Assembly: GCA_963969395.1 (NCBI GenBank) | Contig: OZ017796.1 | Coordinates: 17,300,501-17,364,500 of the forward strand | Source: Pseudoscleropodium purum | Lineage: Eukaryota > Streptophyta > Bryopsida > Hypnales > Brachytheciaceae | Length of the DNA: 64,000 bases | Reading direction: 5' to 3' | Part shown: in pieces, positions 12,520 through 26,000 of the stretch | Numbering within the stretch: position 1 is the first letter of the stretch | Layout of the letters: the number at the start of each line of letters is the position of its first letter | Made by a program: the position numbers and the translations under genes | Notes under the pieces: generated by a model | Databases searched by the model: none | What the model was told of the DNA's origin: nothing | Seen by the model: the letters and a program-made list of their open reading frames with translations, nothing else

Positions 12520-13110
12520 CTGGATTGGGGGGCGGGGGGTGAAAAAATCTGGGTCTACTGCTGATTTGCCGAGAGTAAGTGAGCTGAGTGTGATGAGAGC
12601 GAGAGCCAATGGGAGCCTCGTCTGTCCTACGCGTCTGATTGGGCCCTCACTAAGGACTTCGAAGAAGTTGGGAACAGGAAAATTGCTGGGCACGCCGGGG
12701 GTCCGGCGAAAGGGCATCTACCAATTCCGCAGGGAGAGCCTTCTGTACGTGCTGTGTACATGATGGGAGAGCTTGGCCTTTGGGGTTCCGAAGAGCCAGA
12801 CGCGGAAATGGCAAGGGCGTGCCCACGCCGACCGGGAGGCAGCGGCCGTGTCAGTGGGAGCCGCTGGGCTGGACACTTTATCCACATGGGCTTGGGGGGA
12901 TTAAATTTATTATTATTTTTAATTAATTTATTGTTAAATTTCCAATGCGGCAGCCAGGGTGCTCCGCTTCTCCTTGCCTGGTTACGTTACATACGGAGGA
13001 TTGATAGGAGGTCCTCATCAGCCAGCCGCCTACCCCAAAGCCGCTAGTAACTTACAGACAGGACTCAACCAACCCATTTCCAACCGGTTAAAGCAATCAC
13101 GGGGTATGTG
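12520..13110. other. GC-rich island, unexplained
   Basis: About 600 bases much richer in G and C than the surrounding DNA, with many CpG steps, interrupted by an AT run at about 12900-12940. Several overlapping open frames exist on both strands, as expected in GC-rich DNA; none shows a recognisable domain or splice-bounded exon pattern. It could be the promoter or first exon of an undetected transcript, or a remnant of a GC-rich mobile element. Confidence 0.35.
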
Positions 13111-16100
13111 GAGTGCGGATTTCTTGAGTGCAGAATTTTTTCCTGATGTAGAAATAGAGTTTGGAAGGATAACATAAATTTTCAGAATTTTTTAACTCAA
13201 AATATAATTATCATAAATTTTTTAACTGAACTATATTGTACGACTTGTACTAGTCATATAGACTTTTATGTTTCCAACCATGGACTGGTTGCAGAATCAA
13301 CCAAGGGTTGGTTGCAATATTGAGAGTCTAACATAAAAAAATATGAAGTGAAAGGGCATAACATGCATAACCCTAATCAAATTACTACTTCTTCTCAAAA
13401 TCGACTTTACAAATTTTTTGAATGAATTTCTAATGCAATTTTTTCCTTCAAGATTTAGTGTATTTGAGGTTCATTTCCAACAACCTTGAACACTAGAAAA
13501 TCAAGATGTGCAACAAGCCCCCCTTGCACAAAATCTTCAATAGAAAAATCATAATCATTCATCTTCAAAATTAGATTTGGGATGCTAAAATTAGACTTAA
13601 AAAAATAGTGTGTCCTATGCTTTTGCCACAATATACGAAAAGTAAATGAAAAGTAAATTTTCTAATTTTCTAATTCATTAAACCTTCAAAACTCAATATC
13701 TTTTGTGTGGTGAGTTAGGAAACCATGGAATAGAGTCAATACACACCTCCTTGCAAATTATTTTCTAAAAGTACAAAGATTGTGCCTGGTAGATACACAA
13801 TTCAAGAGATCTTGCCATAGCAAACAAAACAAATCAAAACAAATAGACATCTTCATTCAAGGTATAGATTTATCTTAAAAAACTATCATACTAAAAATAG
13901 TAATTTGATAAGGTCTCGTTTAACTTCAAAGCTTTGTCAACAACCAAAAATTGATGCCTCACACATTTTGGGGTTAACGGATTCAGAGATCAAAGTGCAT
14001 CTTATCATGTCCACAATATGATTCTAGGATGGAGAGATCCAGATGCACTTGGTCATAACAAGTTTCTAGAAACCCAAACCTAAATTTCAAAGACAGGCCT
14101 TCTTCCTTTTTATTTATTTTTTCCCCCTTGAAGCCCTTTCAATCATCTGTTTGTAAGTTTAACTTACATGAAAGTGAATTGAGCACATGCTTGGCACTTG
14201 CAATCCATGTCAGTCCTAAGTTATAGATCCTCAGTCATATGAAAGTGTCAATCAAACAAAACCATGTTCACAAAAGCGTTCATAGGTATGACCAGGTTCA
14301 GTGTATGAGAAAGTCAAATGCCTCACTTTTATTTTTATTTATTTTTTGGTGAACAAATGAAACGAAAAATACCTTATTTCCAACACATGACATTTTCAAG
14401 ATTGGTAGACCAGATTCATTGAATCTGTGTGTTCGGTCCCAAAATACTTGAGAATCTCACTTCTCCATGAATAGATTGTTTGTCAGGGTTAACCCTGAAA
14501 GGTCGACACGTACGTTAGGTGTTTGATGGATGATAGGGAATTCTTCGAGTAGGATAGAAGTTCAACCTATTCATTCTCATAATATTCTTGTGAAAAAGGG
14601 GAGGTCTTCTACAATAATTTGACTTCAAAATGAGTGCTTTTGTATTTTTTTTAAGCCAATGATTCACAAGGTAAATAAATGGAAAGGGATGGTTTCCAAA
14701 GTCACCCGTTTGTCCTTTAAGGGTTAGATTTGTTCCACTGTCATAGGTAGTCCTACAAGCATTGGATAGAGGGGTGATATTTTTCTTTTTCCCTCAAATG
14801 GTTGCTTTTGGAGGGAAGATGTACTAGTTTGTGTGTGTAGTGGGTGTTTGGTTCTATGTAGTGTATTGTAAATGGCATGTCTACCTTATAGAAATATTTC
14901 TCTTAAAGTATGTATGTTGGAATGGTTTATTTTGTATTTTGTAACTTCTCTTCATGATTTTTTGTTCCTTGAGTCCAAATTTGAATTCAAATTTTTTTTA
15001 ATGTGATCATTTGTGGGAAATGAAAAATCAATGCGTCTTCTTTGAGGTAGAAATTTGAAATAAAGTTCTAAAATTTCTCTCTTAAGAAGAGCACTCATAG
15101 CACTACTCTAGAGGATTCACATATTAAGGAACTTGCATTGATGAGACTACTTGTTGAATTATACTTATTCTGGTCCATAATAAGAATTGTATAGGCTTGT
15201 GGCATTGGAATTTGAGGGTTGTTGTTGACTTTCTTAAAAAATATTGTTCTCAATTTTTCTTTCAAGTAATTTGTCTATCAAATGACAAAGTCAAAACTTT
15301 GCTAAAAAAATCAATCATGTAACAAATCAAATGAAGCAGGGTTGTTGCAAGAAACACTCATTCTATTTTTTATCCCCTTAGTCTTGGACATGTGGTTTTG
15401 GGCTCATAACTTCTACATCCTATGTTTTTTTTCTAAGAAATTTGAAGAAAAAGTACATGTAGTAGTTTTAGAAATTTCCTAATTTTTTCAATTTATTTAT
15501 TATTTTAAAACTACACCCAATTAGATGTCTACCTTGGCCATCTTAGGGGAGATTAGTACTATTTTCGACCCCAAAATACAAATTTGAAAGTCAAAATTGG
15601 GATGTAAGGAGTTATACTAAAGTTAAAGAAATCTACAAGAGATTTTCTTAAAATAACAAATTCTCCACCTTCTACATGTGCTGAAATGCACTACCTAGGT
15701 ACATGTGTAGAGAACACAATTTTCATTTGCCAAAGATGCAAATTGGTAGAAAAAGAGTACTTCAAGTTAGGATTTTTTTTTTAAATTCTTTGAATTTTTT
15801 TATTGGTTTCTAAAAATCAAATTCAAAAGTATCTATTTTTTTGTATTTTTCATCATTCTTTTGTTGTACATAACTTTTAGAGATAAATTTTTCTACGCTT
15901 GAATTTCATATATACACTAATTTGAATGCTTTACAATTTATCCATATTTTCTTTTATTTTTAAAAATTTTATTCCAAAAGTCATAGTACTCTAGTACTAA
16001 GGCTGTTTTGAACCTAAAACGGCAGGTGCTTCTTGCAAATACCCAACATCTCTAAACAACAAGTTTTAAAATGAGTATCCAAATCCCCTTGATAGAAAAA

Positions 16101-16737
16101 CAATTGAAGCATGTTTCAACTCCTCAAGCACTTGAAAAGTTGACTTCTGCCATATAAATGTCCACAATTGGATAGTGAAATATCAAAAATCCTTCCTTAA
16201 GCTCTTTGCATGAAGTCAAAAAACTTCACAATGATAATTAACTATGATGTGTTGAAGGTAGAAATTTCCTTCCGATTGACGTTCAAATTTCATTTTCTTT
16301 TTTGTTATGGTTGAAAAATGTAACATTTTCTCTTTTATATAGAATGCCAAAGGTTTAAATTGCTTGGTTTTTGCCTTTCATTTGGTTTGTAAAAGATGCA
16401 AATTCCAACCTTGTACATGTTGTTTTTTTGGAGTGCTTATGACTTTTTGTCTTTTCTTCTTTGGATTTGTAAATTGGATTAGAAGGAAAAGGTTCTTGTA
16501 TTGTAAGATGAATGGAACTAGATTCCTACCTCCTTGTTTGCTTCATCTCACTCCAACATCTTTTCTTGTTACCTCCCACCTTCCTACTTATAGATATTGG
16601 CTCATTTTAGCACACCACCTTACATTTTTCTTCTTATGTAGTGCAACGACATGACATACATAAAGATTGACTCTTCAAATGCATAAATGGGGACCAAAAC
16701 ACAAACAACTCAAGATACAAGAATGGAATGATTTAAG
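13111..16737. other. Intergenic, AT-rich, with diverged dispersed repeats
   Basis: No gene seen. About 14490-14730 is similar, in the same orientation, to about 32400-32660 (shared GATAGAAGTTCAAC, TTCTTGTGAAAAA, GGAGGTCTTCTACA, TTGTCCTTTAAGG). About 15770-16050 is similar, in the same orientation, to about 18470-18750 (shared TTTCTAAAAATCAAA, AATTTTTCTA, CATAGTACTC and GTGCTTCTTGCAA/GTGTTTCTTACAA). These look like old, decayed transposon pieces. Confidence 0.4.
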
Positions 16738-16900
16738 CACTAGGGCTATATTGCATTTCCCTATAGCTCACTTTTTCCTTTGTAGGTGACACTCTTGTCA
16801 CTTTTCCTTGTCTTACAAGATTGAAACACAAGGAAAAGTCACAAGGTTGTCACTCACTTAGGAAAAAGTGAGACATGGAAATGCAAAAGAAATCCTAGTG
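16738..16900. mobile_element. CACTA-type miniature element, 163 bp, hairpin
   Basis: It begins CACTAGG and ends CCTAGTG and is flanked on both sides by AAG (16735-16737 and 16901-16903), matching the 3-bp target-site duplication and CACTA termini of the CACTA (En/Spm) superfamily. The whole element folds on itself: GCATTTCC, TCACTTTTTCCT, GTGACA and CTTTTCCTTGT on the left recur inverted on the right, leaving a loop of about 16 bases. No transposase is encoded. Confidence 0.65.
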
Positions 16901-16903
16901 AAG

Positions 16904-17542
16904 CTTCTATACATGGGATTTGGGTAGTCAAACATGAGTTCTTTTGCATTGTAGCTTTTTTACTACACTTTCTTTTGACCACATTGCTCCATTAACATGA
17001 AAGCATCTCCAAAAAGAAATAACAAATTCAACAATGATACATTGACAAACAAAAAGAAAACAAAGTGCGTGAAAACACAAGAAGAAAAAACACCCTTGTT
17101 AGATGACATTTAAAAACTAAAATGAACCTTTAAAATAATCATGTTGAGAGGACTACAAAACCATCACCTAGTAAGGGTATTTTCTTCTAGTGAGTGCCTA
17201 AGTGGTAAAAAGAGAAAGGAGGGAAGCAGGATTAGGATTTATATTACACTTCTAAATCTTATGGGCTTGTGGCTAGAAGTTCAATTCAATTAGAGAGGAA
17301 TAATTTATATAAAGTTACCGCATACTTTTTCAGACAACATGTTAAATCAATTAGCCTATAAATATTCAACTATCCATTAAATAAATGAAGCATGTTTAAA
17401 TTGTGCTTTTCATCCAATTAATATTCATTGAAGAAACTTATTAGTAAATCATATAATATACAAATGGAAAGATAGAAAGGACTCTAAATGAAAATCTAAC
17501 ATAGATATTTTGAAAAAGGTACATATTTGATTGTTGAGAGCA
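16904..17542. other. Intergenic, no feature seen
   Basis: AT-rich spacer between the CACTA-type hairpin and the GC-rich island. No coding frame, repeat boundary or RNA gene was recognised. Confidence 0.3.
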
Positions 17543-17835
17543 GGGTTGACGAATGTCAACGTCCGCCCCAAAATAGCGTCCGTTTTCTGGACGTTCGGAC
17601 GCACGGACGCTAGTGGATGCAGCGTCCCGACCGCCGTCAGAAAGCAGACGGGCGGGGCGGGGCGGACGGCCCGAGGCGGATGCCCAGATCGTGCGGACCA
17701 GATCAGTCCGCGCGTTGATTGGATGGCCGTAATCGGGCGGACAGGTGAACGGGGGACAGGCGGACGTTGCGTCCGCCAAGACGCGAATGTCAGCGGACGC
17801 TGCGGACACAACATCCGGACGTCGTGTCAACCTTG
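17543..17835. mobile_element. GC-rich GTCCGC-repeat island, probable MITE
   Basis: A sharply bounded block of about 290 bases, very rich in G and C, lies in AT-rich DNA. Its edges are inverted: GGTTGACGAATGTC on the left, and GGTTGACACGACGTC read on the opposite strand at the right. Inside, GTCCGC/GCGGAC-type hexamers recur many times on both strands, so most of the block can self-pair. Open frames cross it on both strands but consist of the repeated hexamer and encode no recognisable protein. A GC-rich non-autonomous transposon is the best reading. Confidence 0.5.
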
Positions 17836-20800
17836 GTTCAGAGGTCTCTAAAGCCATATATGTCCAATATTGGAAGAACAAAACTTGCTAATTTTACTTC
17901 ATTTTCCAATTTTGAGCAATTTCACTTGATTTGAGATCTAAAAACTTGTACTTATCCATTTGCTTTGAAAATGGTCTCAAAAAAAGAGAAAAGTGTTTAC
18001 ATGATTTTCACCATTGAAAATTTTTAAAAGCAAGTGTTGATTTGGAGTTATTTGTGATTTATACTTATTAAAAAAAATCACATTACAACAATTGCTAGGT
18101 CGATTGTGTAATGAATTTAATAGCTTTTGTCTAAAATTAAGTTTTTAAAAAGTACATTTTAGTTTACTAACACTATTTTTAGTTGTTCATGTCACCTCTA
18201 ATCCCAAAAAAGTTTTATGTGCAAATTTCTAAAAGATTGTGGAGGAAGGGCAAAATACTAAAAATAGAAAATGTACATTTCTCTTGTTATAATTTTACAA
18301 CTCTTATGCAATTTTCCACTCAAATTTGGTTCTATACTAATAAGCAAGCTCTTTAAACATCCATGAGATTAAGTTTTGAATTTTTTTTTTGCTTCACTAG
18401 GGATAACTATAAGCCCATGCTCTTTTTTACTAGTCAAAACATACTTGAAAAGGCTTAGGCATATAGGGGTTAAGCTAGGAAAAAAATTGAATTAAATTTG
18501 TAAACTATTTTCTAAAAATCAAACATTAAAGTTTTCATTTTCTTGGTAATTCTGATCATGCTTTTTGTGTATAAATTTTAAAGATTAATTTTTCTAGGTC
18601 TAAGTTTTTGGAGATATAGTATTTCAATGCTTTATAAATTATACATATTTTAATTTATTTAAAAAAATATTCCAAAAATCATAGTACTCACTAAAATAGT
18701 TTATTTGAACCAAAATTGATAAGTGTTTCTTACAACAAACCTATATAACAAAAAATATTGTAATAATTATAGTTAAATTTAGTAGAATATAAGTTAAAAT
18801 ATAGGTATTACATTGTCTAGTTTTAATTTTTATTATATTGTTGTAGTATCATTCTAGTGATTTGCATAGGCAAGAATACTTTTGTACTTTTGAGTATGCT
18901 AAAAGTTGTGAAATTTGAATTACAAATTTGGAAGTATAATTTTTTAAACATCAATGTAGTGAAGGTGGAAAAATTCCATTAAAATGGCACAGAATGTGGA
19001 AATTAGGCAATGAAGCTGTGAATTGAAGGATTAAGGTAGCCAGGATGGCAATTAGGTAGAAATCTTAGCTTAGCTTTAAGCAATATTGCTATAGAATGCA
19101 ATTTGCATATGGATTTGTTGATTTATTGGCACAACTAGTAAATGTCAAAATGATGCATGGAATATTGTAGTATTGCCAAACTATTTAATAGAATTGTTGT
19201 TTCTATTAGTCTTTTACCTATAATTATAAGGAAGTCAACATTAAAAAAAATTCTAGCATAGCTATGAAGTAGATTCCCTTGTACATATTTGAAGACAATG
19301 AAAAAAATTGGTGCTTTGAATAATTCTAATTGAACATAGATATCCTTTAAAATTTTCTAATTCTATTTTTTATGTTTTTAACCCCCTATGAACAATTGTA
19401 TATAATACAATAATCAATAAAAATTACAATGTACATCTAGCCACTTTAAACTAAATCATTTATTGTAAATTCAATTGTTTAACCAATTGTCCAATTCAAA
19501 TATTAGGAGTAGATTATAAGATATAGAGGTTTGAAATTGATTGAGAGTTCATTTGATCTTGAAACTTGTATGAAAAACAAAGCAAAATATATTTGATTAC
19601 ATTGGGTTTTTTGGTTGTAATTTTACAAAATCAAATTAACAATCTATTTTGAATCCCTTCTAAGATATTATTCAAATCTTTCTACTTCATCTTGTGAACA
19701 AAGGAGAAGATTAAAAAAGATCAAGGCTCACAAAACCCAAAATTCAAATTTAATAGAACCATTAAGTTTCATGCTCTATTGCATTCTAGGATGTATGACA
19801 TTATGAAGGCATAAATGTTCTACAAGAGATACGAATATATGTCTTTGCAATGATAATTAAGCAAGATGTAACTCTTCTTGGAAAATGCCTTTGACACTAT
19901 GGGTTTGATCACTTCCATGCTTAGTTATATGATTTTTTTTGTCACATGGAATTCTTTCTTTCTACACTAAAGACTTCTAATAGTTATGGTATGTAATCAT
20001 AATTTTTTTACCTTTTCTTTTCCTATAGCCAATAATTCATTGCATTTATCAAGCCCCTTGGTAAAAATGTATGTAGGAAACATCATGCAAGTTATACTTA
20101 GATTTTATCTTTTAAGTTATTGTAGGATGATTTAAATGAGACCATTTAATAGGCGATTATACAATCAAGCCAATGTGATAAATGTGCCTATGGTACCCAA
20201 AGGGCTGATTCCATTGGTCACCAATTTGTTTATTAACCCTTAAACAATAGATAGGTCACCATGGGAATCATCTACTTTGGTACAATGTGAATATTTGGAT
20301 TAAAAAACCCACAAAAACACTCATTGGAAGTCAAAATACTATAGATGCCCTATCCTTTTCACACAAAATTTGGATGATGAATATTGGCATTTATGTATTG
20401 CATCGAGAATTTTTTTGTCATTTATTGTCCAAAAAATGTTTGTTGCATCATTTATGGATTAAAGGTTACCCAAATGCTAGTAGCAAAAAATCTCCATAGG
20501 AACTTGTAGCAAGCAATCATTATGTTTCTTGATGGAGGCCTACTGATGTTTCAAGATTCTTATATTTTAGGTAGGTGAGACAATGATTACGGATTGAGTC
20601 TAAAATAGTGCAACTAGCCTCTTGCGGAGGTTAAACCAAAGGTGAATGTAAAAAAAAGACCCCCTATTTTGTGCCCTTATAATTTTATTGTTAACACCTC
20701 TCATGGCTAATTCAAGGCCTTTGACTGCAAATATGACCTCAAAATTTCCAAAAGGAATTTTGCACAGCAAATAAAAGGATTCTGTATTTTCCCATGAGTA

Positions 20801-21225
20801 AAACACTAGGGCAAAAACCACCTCCTTAAGAGGCTCGTTGCACTACTTCAGATTCGACCGTGCCTGATTAGGGGAGTGGAGTTCCAGTCAAAAGCTGCGT
20901 GATCGACTAAATTTACAAAGTCACACACAGTAGTACAGTACATCTTGTTCTCTCCGACTTTCCGAGGATAAGGTTGACTGAAGGTCCGGCAACAGAGTCC
21001 GACCCCAAGTTACCGCGAAGTAGGAAACGGAGATAGCGGATCACAATTGCAGAGAATATGGCAGACAGTGAAGAGCCGTGTCGTCCTGCCAAGTGAATGA
21101 GACCACTACAGTAGTAATAACTAAAGTACCATGGCACCTGGCTACTGTAGCTAATAATAACTAGACGGAAGAGTAGCAGCTAGAGCCAGAAGGAAAAAAA
21201 CAGAAGGAAGAGTTAGATCCACGTA
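17836..21225. other. Intergenic, AT-rich
   Basis: No gene seen. It contains the second copy (about 18470-18750) of the dispersed repeat also found at 15770-16050. The remainder is featureless AT-rich DNA; the short open frame at 20287-20499 has no splice context or recognisable domain. Confidence 0.35.
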
Positions 21226-21353
21226 CAAGGAAGTTTCAAGAGTTTTACCATAGAGAAAATGATACGGTCTCAATTGAAACATTACCACCTAACAAGTGCT
21301 AACCTCCCTTTCATTACCATAATTATGGTATACTCTTAAAAAAAAATCCCCTT
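21226..21353. mobile_element. MITE, copy 1 of the GTTTCAAGAGTTTACCAT family
   Basis: The left end AAGGAAGTTTCAAGAG is followed by TTTTACCAT; the right end, read on the opposite strand, is AAGGGGATTTTTTTTTAAGAGTATACCAT in spaced form. The same termini occur in two introns of the kinase gene downstream (27430-27585 and 29571-29720). No coding capacity. Confidence 0.5.
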
Positions 21354-23027
21354 CTCATCTTCATTGAACTCCCTTGTGATCGGGTGCAGACGAAGTTCCT
21401 TGCAATCAGCATCGACCACCGTTTTAAAACCTCAACTTCGCAAGCATTCATCAAGCAACCATGCTACCGAGCTGAGCTGCTCCAATCAAACGTGGACCCG
21501 CCCGCGTGCATGCCCTGGTCATCGATCCTGTGGAGCACTAGCCGCACCGTGGAGCCGCCGTGGGCGCCATGCGATGAACCAGGCCCCAACTAAATAGAAG
21601 TCCTCCTCGATCGATCCTTTGCCCTCCAATGACGGACTGCAGACCGGCTATTGTCGCGGCGATGTCCGCACCCCTTTGGTCCGCCTCCTTGGTTCTCCTT
21701 TCACTTATTTTTACTCCGTCCTGCCCTGACAAGCTCCAAGTCATCATCCCTGCTAGCCTAGTGACTTACAGTGAGATAGGTTGCTTCTGTCATCATATGT
21801 ATGACCTCACTTCCCTCGATCTCCTACAATTGCGTTCCAACCACCTCAACAAGTGCTCCTAAACACTACCTACCTTGCCCCACTTTCGGGTTTCAAGTTT
21901 CAAGTTTCAAGTTTCAGGTTTCGGGTTTCAGGTTTCGATCTGCAAGTTGCTTGCTTACTTACTTAAGCTACGAACTATGTATCGCCGCCCACATGGGTAG
22001 AGAAGAATTTGTCGTGAGGTTTGGTATTGGAACTTGTGACGTCGGGCTCCCGAGTTTCGCATTGGTTGATCAGATGGATTGGAGCTCTACTGTCGACGCA
22101 AGTTCGGAACTCACCCAGCTAGCTAGGACGTGAACGCGGATTGAATTCGGAGCTTTTTTTCTCCTGGTGGTTGGGTAGTTAGGCGACTTATTCATTTGGT
22201 TGTGTGTGCAAGATGGTGTTGAATTGAACTACTGAACTCTTGAGGCGTTTGTTGGTCTTCCGATTGAGAAACTAGTATCCAATTTCGACGGTAGGGTGGA
22301 TCGGTGGCGACGGAGGGGAGGTTCGTCGTTTGCAGTCACGTGTCGCACAGGAACGCACTTTGGCATTAGACCCGGGATTAGCCTGGGCGAAGAACTAGAG
22401 TTCCATCACTTCGAATATATATATAAATATCGTTTTTGATTTTCAACTTGATCGGTTGATTACGCATTCATGTCCCAGCTAGAATCAGTTTTGCCAGACT
22501 TGTAGATCGCGAAACGGCAACGTTTGCATATAGAGCCTGCTGTGGAGGAGTTTCTGTTTGTCCCCTCTTCTGTCCCCTAGTCCCCTCTTGCAGTTGACAA
22601 ACAATCACACCCTATTCTCTTGAACTCTCAATGTGTAGATCTTATCACAGAATAGAATCGATCCATCAACTGGCCTGGGACAATGTGGACCGAACTGCTT
22701 CAATCCCATTTTCGAAGAGTCGTTACTTATTTCACCTAGCTCGTGCCACATCATCGACACGCCAATCAATGCACAGAAGACTGGGCTGTCGATTGCTTGA
22801 GTATATGTCTCGGAGGGTCACCTACAACTGTACTTAGGATATATCCGCGAATATTTCGAAACACTCCAATTTGTCAAAGGGCTTAACTTTGGAGATAAAT
22901 TATGACGAGTATTTTGTGATTTGTAGCACTACCGTTAGTGTGGTTCGTGTTTGGTAAAACACTCCTAGTTGGGAGGCCAAACGATCGGATCCGAAGTCCT
23001 TAGTGTACGTTACCCGGACTTGGAACC
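21354..23027 (+). promoter_or_regulatory. Upstream region and probable 5' leader of the kinase gene
   Basis: About 1.7 kb of near-balanced base composition precedes the kinase start codon, in contrast to the AT-rich DNA further upstream. It holds a short tandem array of GTTTCA/GGTTTC units at about 21886-21938. No coding exon could be tied to the kinase by phase, so promoter plus 5' untranslated sequence is the likeliest content. A TATA box or transcription start could not be fixed by eye. Confidence 0.35.
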
Positions 23028-26000
23028 ATGCTGTGCACTGGAAATGGAAACACCGGGGACAGAAAAAGATTGGCAGAGATAGTAGGAAGCAACTACGGTC
23101 ATTCTTTGAAAATCTCGTCACAAGTATTGCAAGGCTACAACAATCTGGATGACGACAGTGACAGTGAGTCGAACGCCCAGACCTCTGACGACGGCGGATC
23201 CTCACAAGACTCTTCGGACAAGATGGACGACCCAGTGTGGTTCAGTGACGGTGGCAGACGAGAGTTATCGTCTTCGTCAGTGAAAGCTTTGGAAGGAGCG
23301 GTAGGGGAAGTACTCCAGAGTGTACGCGCTGCTGGATATGGCGAGGCAGTCTGCACGGAGTTTCGGGACCATCTTGCAAGTCTTCCATCTCGGTATTAAT
23401 CCAAACTCTCGCACTGTTGCAATATGTTCTTGTACAATTTGAAACCACGGGTGTTTTGTGGTAAATTCGATATGTAACAGTAGTTTTTTGATCAGGCTCT
23501 TGTCACTGTCACTGTAAGTAGCTCTACCTTGTCATTGCCTTCAAAGCAGACACTCAAAATGGAATCACTGTTGGCCGTGATACCATATTCCAGACTTCCA
23601 GGTTGTACGTTCTTGGTATTTAGTTTACATCTTCCCTTCAGATGACTGAATTTGTTGTGCTGTAGTTTTAGAAGAGCGGATTGGAAGTAACAGTGTTTTA
23701 CTTTCGAATTAGTCTTCTTTTGTGGTACCCCTGAGATCTACTTGAACCTGTAATCTAGCAATTACTAGATTGTATTAGATGAATGATCGATTTGACAGCT
23801 TTTTCGATTCTCCCAGATCTTAGTATACAGCAAGCACTTGTGGCTTACTTCGTGACGGTTCTATAAAATGAACCGGAGCCACTTGATCGCTCCTCAATGC
23901 CCATCTTTAGACTTCAATTGCAATAGTGGGTGGTTGCCTATTGCCTATTGGGGATTACGCTTCGGACGAGTGGTAGAACACAGGACCCTAGTCAGTGTAT
24001 TATGAAAGTCAATGCTAAATGAGATCATCCCAAGGGGACTTTTTTGTAAATTTTTAAGTTTTTGATTAGACCTAACTCACCTAAGTGAGACCTTTATTAC
24101 AGACCCCACTCGCTTAGAGTAGTCCTCACAGTTCGTAATTTAGGAGGGTTCGTCACCTGTAGCACAAACTAGCTATATATACTTACGCATCTCTTCATGA
24201 GACCACTGAATTATTCAACTGAACTCTGGATTGCTTTGATAGGCAATGGTTACTAACATCTCTCTAGTGCGCGTTGTCTAACAGTTCAGGCTAAGAAGTT
24301 CAGTAAGCCACAAAATTCATCGATTATTGAGCTTGCAAAGGTGCAAATCATCAGTTTCCTTAAGTTCTCCCGATTCTCAGCGCCAAAATTTTTAACACAT
24401 ATCTGCACAAAGCTCTAAAAACTAGGACTGTTACTGATTAACGTTTCACGACTTAAATGGTTATCAAAAAACAGTGCCTTGGCTGGCAATCCTTACGAAA
24501 CTAGGACTTGTAGAGAGTTGGGGACAGATGCAGAATCGGGAACCTCCTCTGAGAGATGTCCCCAGAGAAGAGGAGACATCTTGAACAGGAGATCGACACC
24601 AAAGGGTGCTTGTGTATACTACATGTGGTTTCCAGATTCTACATTCTAACCGCTTTGTGTTTCACGACTGAAATCAATAGCACCAAAGACGTGAAGTGAA
24701 ATTCTGCCAATTCCACGATTCAATTGCCTTTCAATTCAGAAACGAGCAAGAGTTCGATCGTCTAATAATACAAACTAAGCTTCCTCGTATTTATCCACTG
24801 AGTCTTGTAAGGATTCAACCACTCGATCTGCAGGTACGCATTAAACATCGATCCCCAGCGCCACGAAGACGTGCTGCTCCACATGGAGATGCTTCAGGAG
24901 GCCCGTGAGGTGGATTGTCGCAGCAGCTACAGCTCCCAAGACGACGACACCCCCTTCGTAACTCCATTAGTACACGTCAGGAAAGTGCAATTGCCTTCTG
25001 AGGGAATTCAGTCTGGAAGGAGGGACCAAGTGCAGTTACCGAGGCCTACGTTTGGTTCCACCTCGAATTTGATGGGATTGATGATTGGAAACAGTCCCAA
25101 AGTGCATCCTTCGAAGCCTCTGGCTGTCAACTCCAAGTCGACGCCTCCCAAGTACCAGTCTTCGAATGGGAGTCAAGAGGGGGTGCATGGCAATCAGCAC
25201 TCAATTCCGCACCAGGCGTCGGGAATGTTCGTAAACCCTTTGCACATGGATGCTGCTGACGGAGGGGATACTGATCTGTCACCGTCGTTTGGTTATGAAG
25301 TTACGGTTGCAACGACTGATAAGTTAGGGTTACTGAAGGACTTGGCGTCTGCTATTAGTGACTTGCACCTTCAATTGAACATTCAGGTACTTGTAACCTT
25401 TGGTTTTCTCTTCTCTGTCATGGACGATTGTCGGGGGGTTAGTTTCGGTCAGATGCATGTTTGAGGGTTGAGTGCGTGCAACCGGAGCCAAAGCTAGTTT
25501 CGTATGTTTAGCTTTTGATCAATTTAGAGTTGTTATCAGATCAGGGTTGTGACTGTTCGTATGGCGTGTTTCTTTGTGGGAAGATTGTGACTTTCATGCG
25601 AAACGAGATCGCTCTGGACAGTAAATAGGACTGGTGTAGAAATAAGTCTAATGCAAGATCCTACAGTAGGATCTAGCTCTTAGAACTAGAAATGGCAGTT
25701 TTGAAGTGTTTTTTGTGAAACATAATCATGAGACCTCTGAGGTTAAGGTTTAGTGGGCAAATGAAACTGAATTTGAATCCGCCGAATGCATCAATTCTCA
25801 CGATTGAGCTAGACTAGGCTAGCATTAGACGATCATGTGGAAATTAAAACTGCAATCCATGCAGGAAGCGCATGTGTTCAGCACAACAGATGGCATGACA
25901 TTGCACGTGTTCGTAGTCGTCGGTTGGCCTGGTGATGAGGTATGCACTTAATTTATATTGATACTGCTGATCCTGTCAATGTAGTTTCATTTAGTAACGC

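Noticed and set aside
12484..13177. Several frames of 70-97 codons on both strands
   Set aside because: Stop-poor because of GC content; no conserved motif, no splice-bounded structure.
17441..17881. Overlapping frames of 106-146 codons on both strands
   Set aside because: They are produced by the GC-rich GTCCGC-repeat block, have repetitive composition and show no domain.
21364..22133. Possible gene upstream of the kinase
   Set aside because: Short frames only, no recognisable domain, and no phase-compatible junction into the kinase; more likely leader or promoter.
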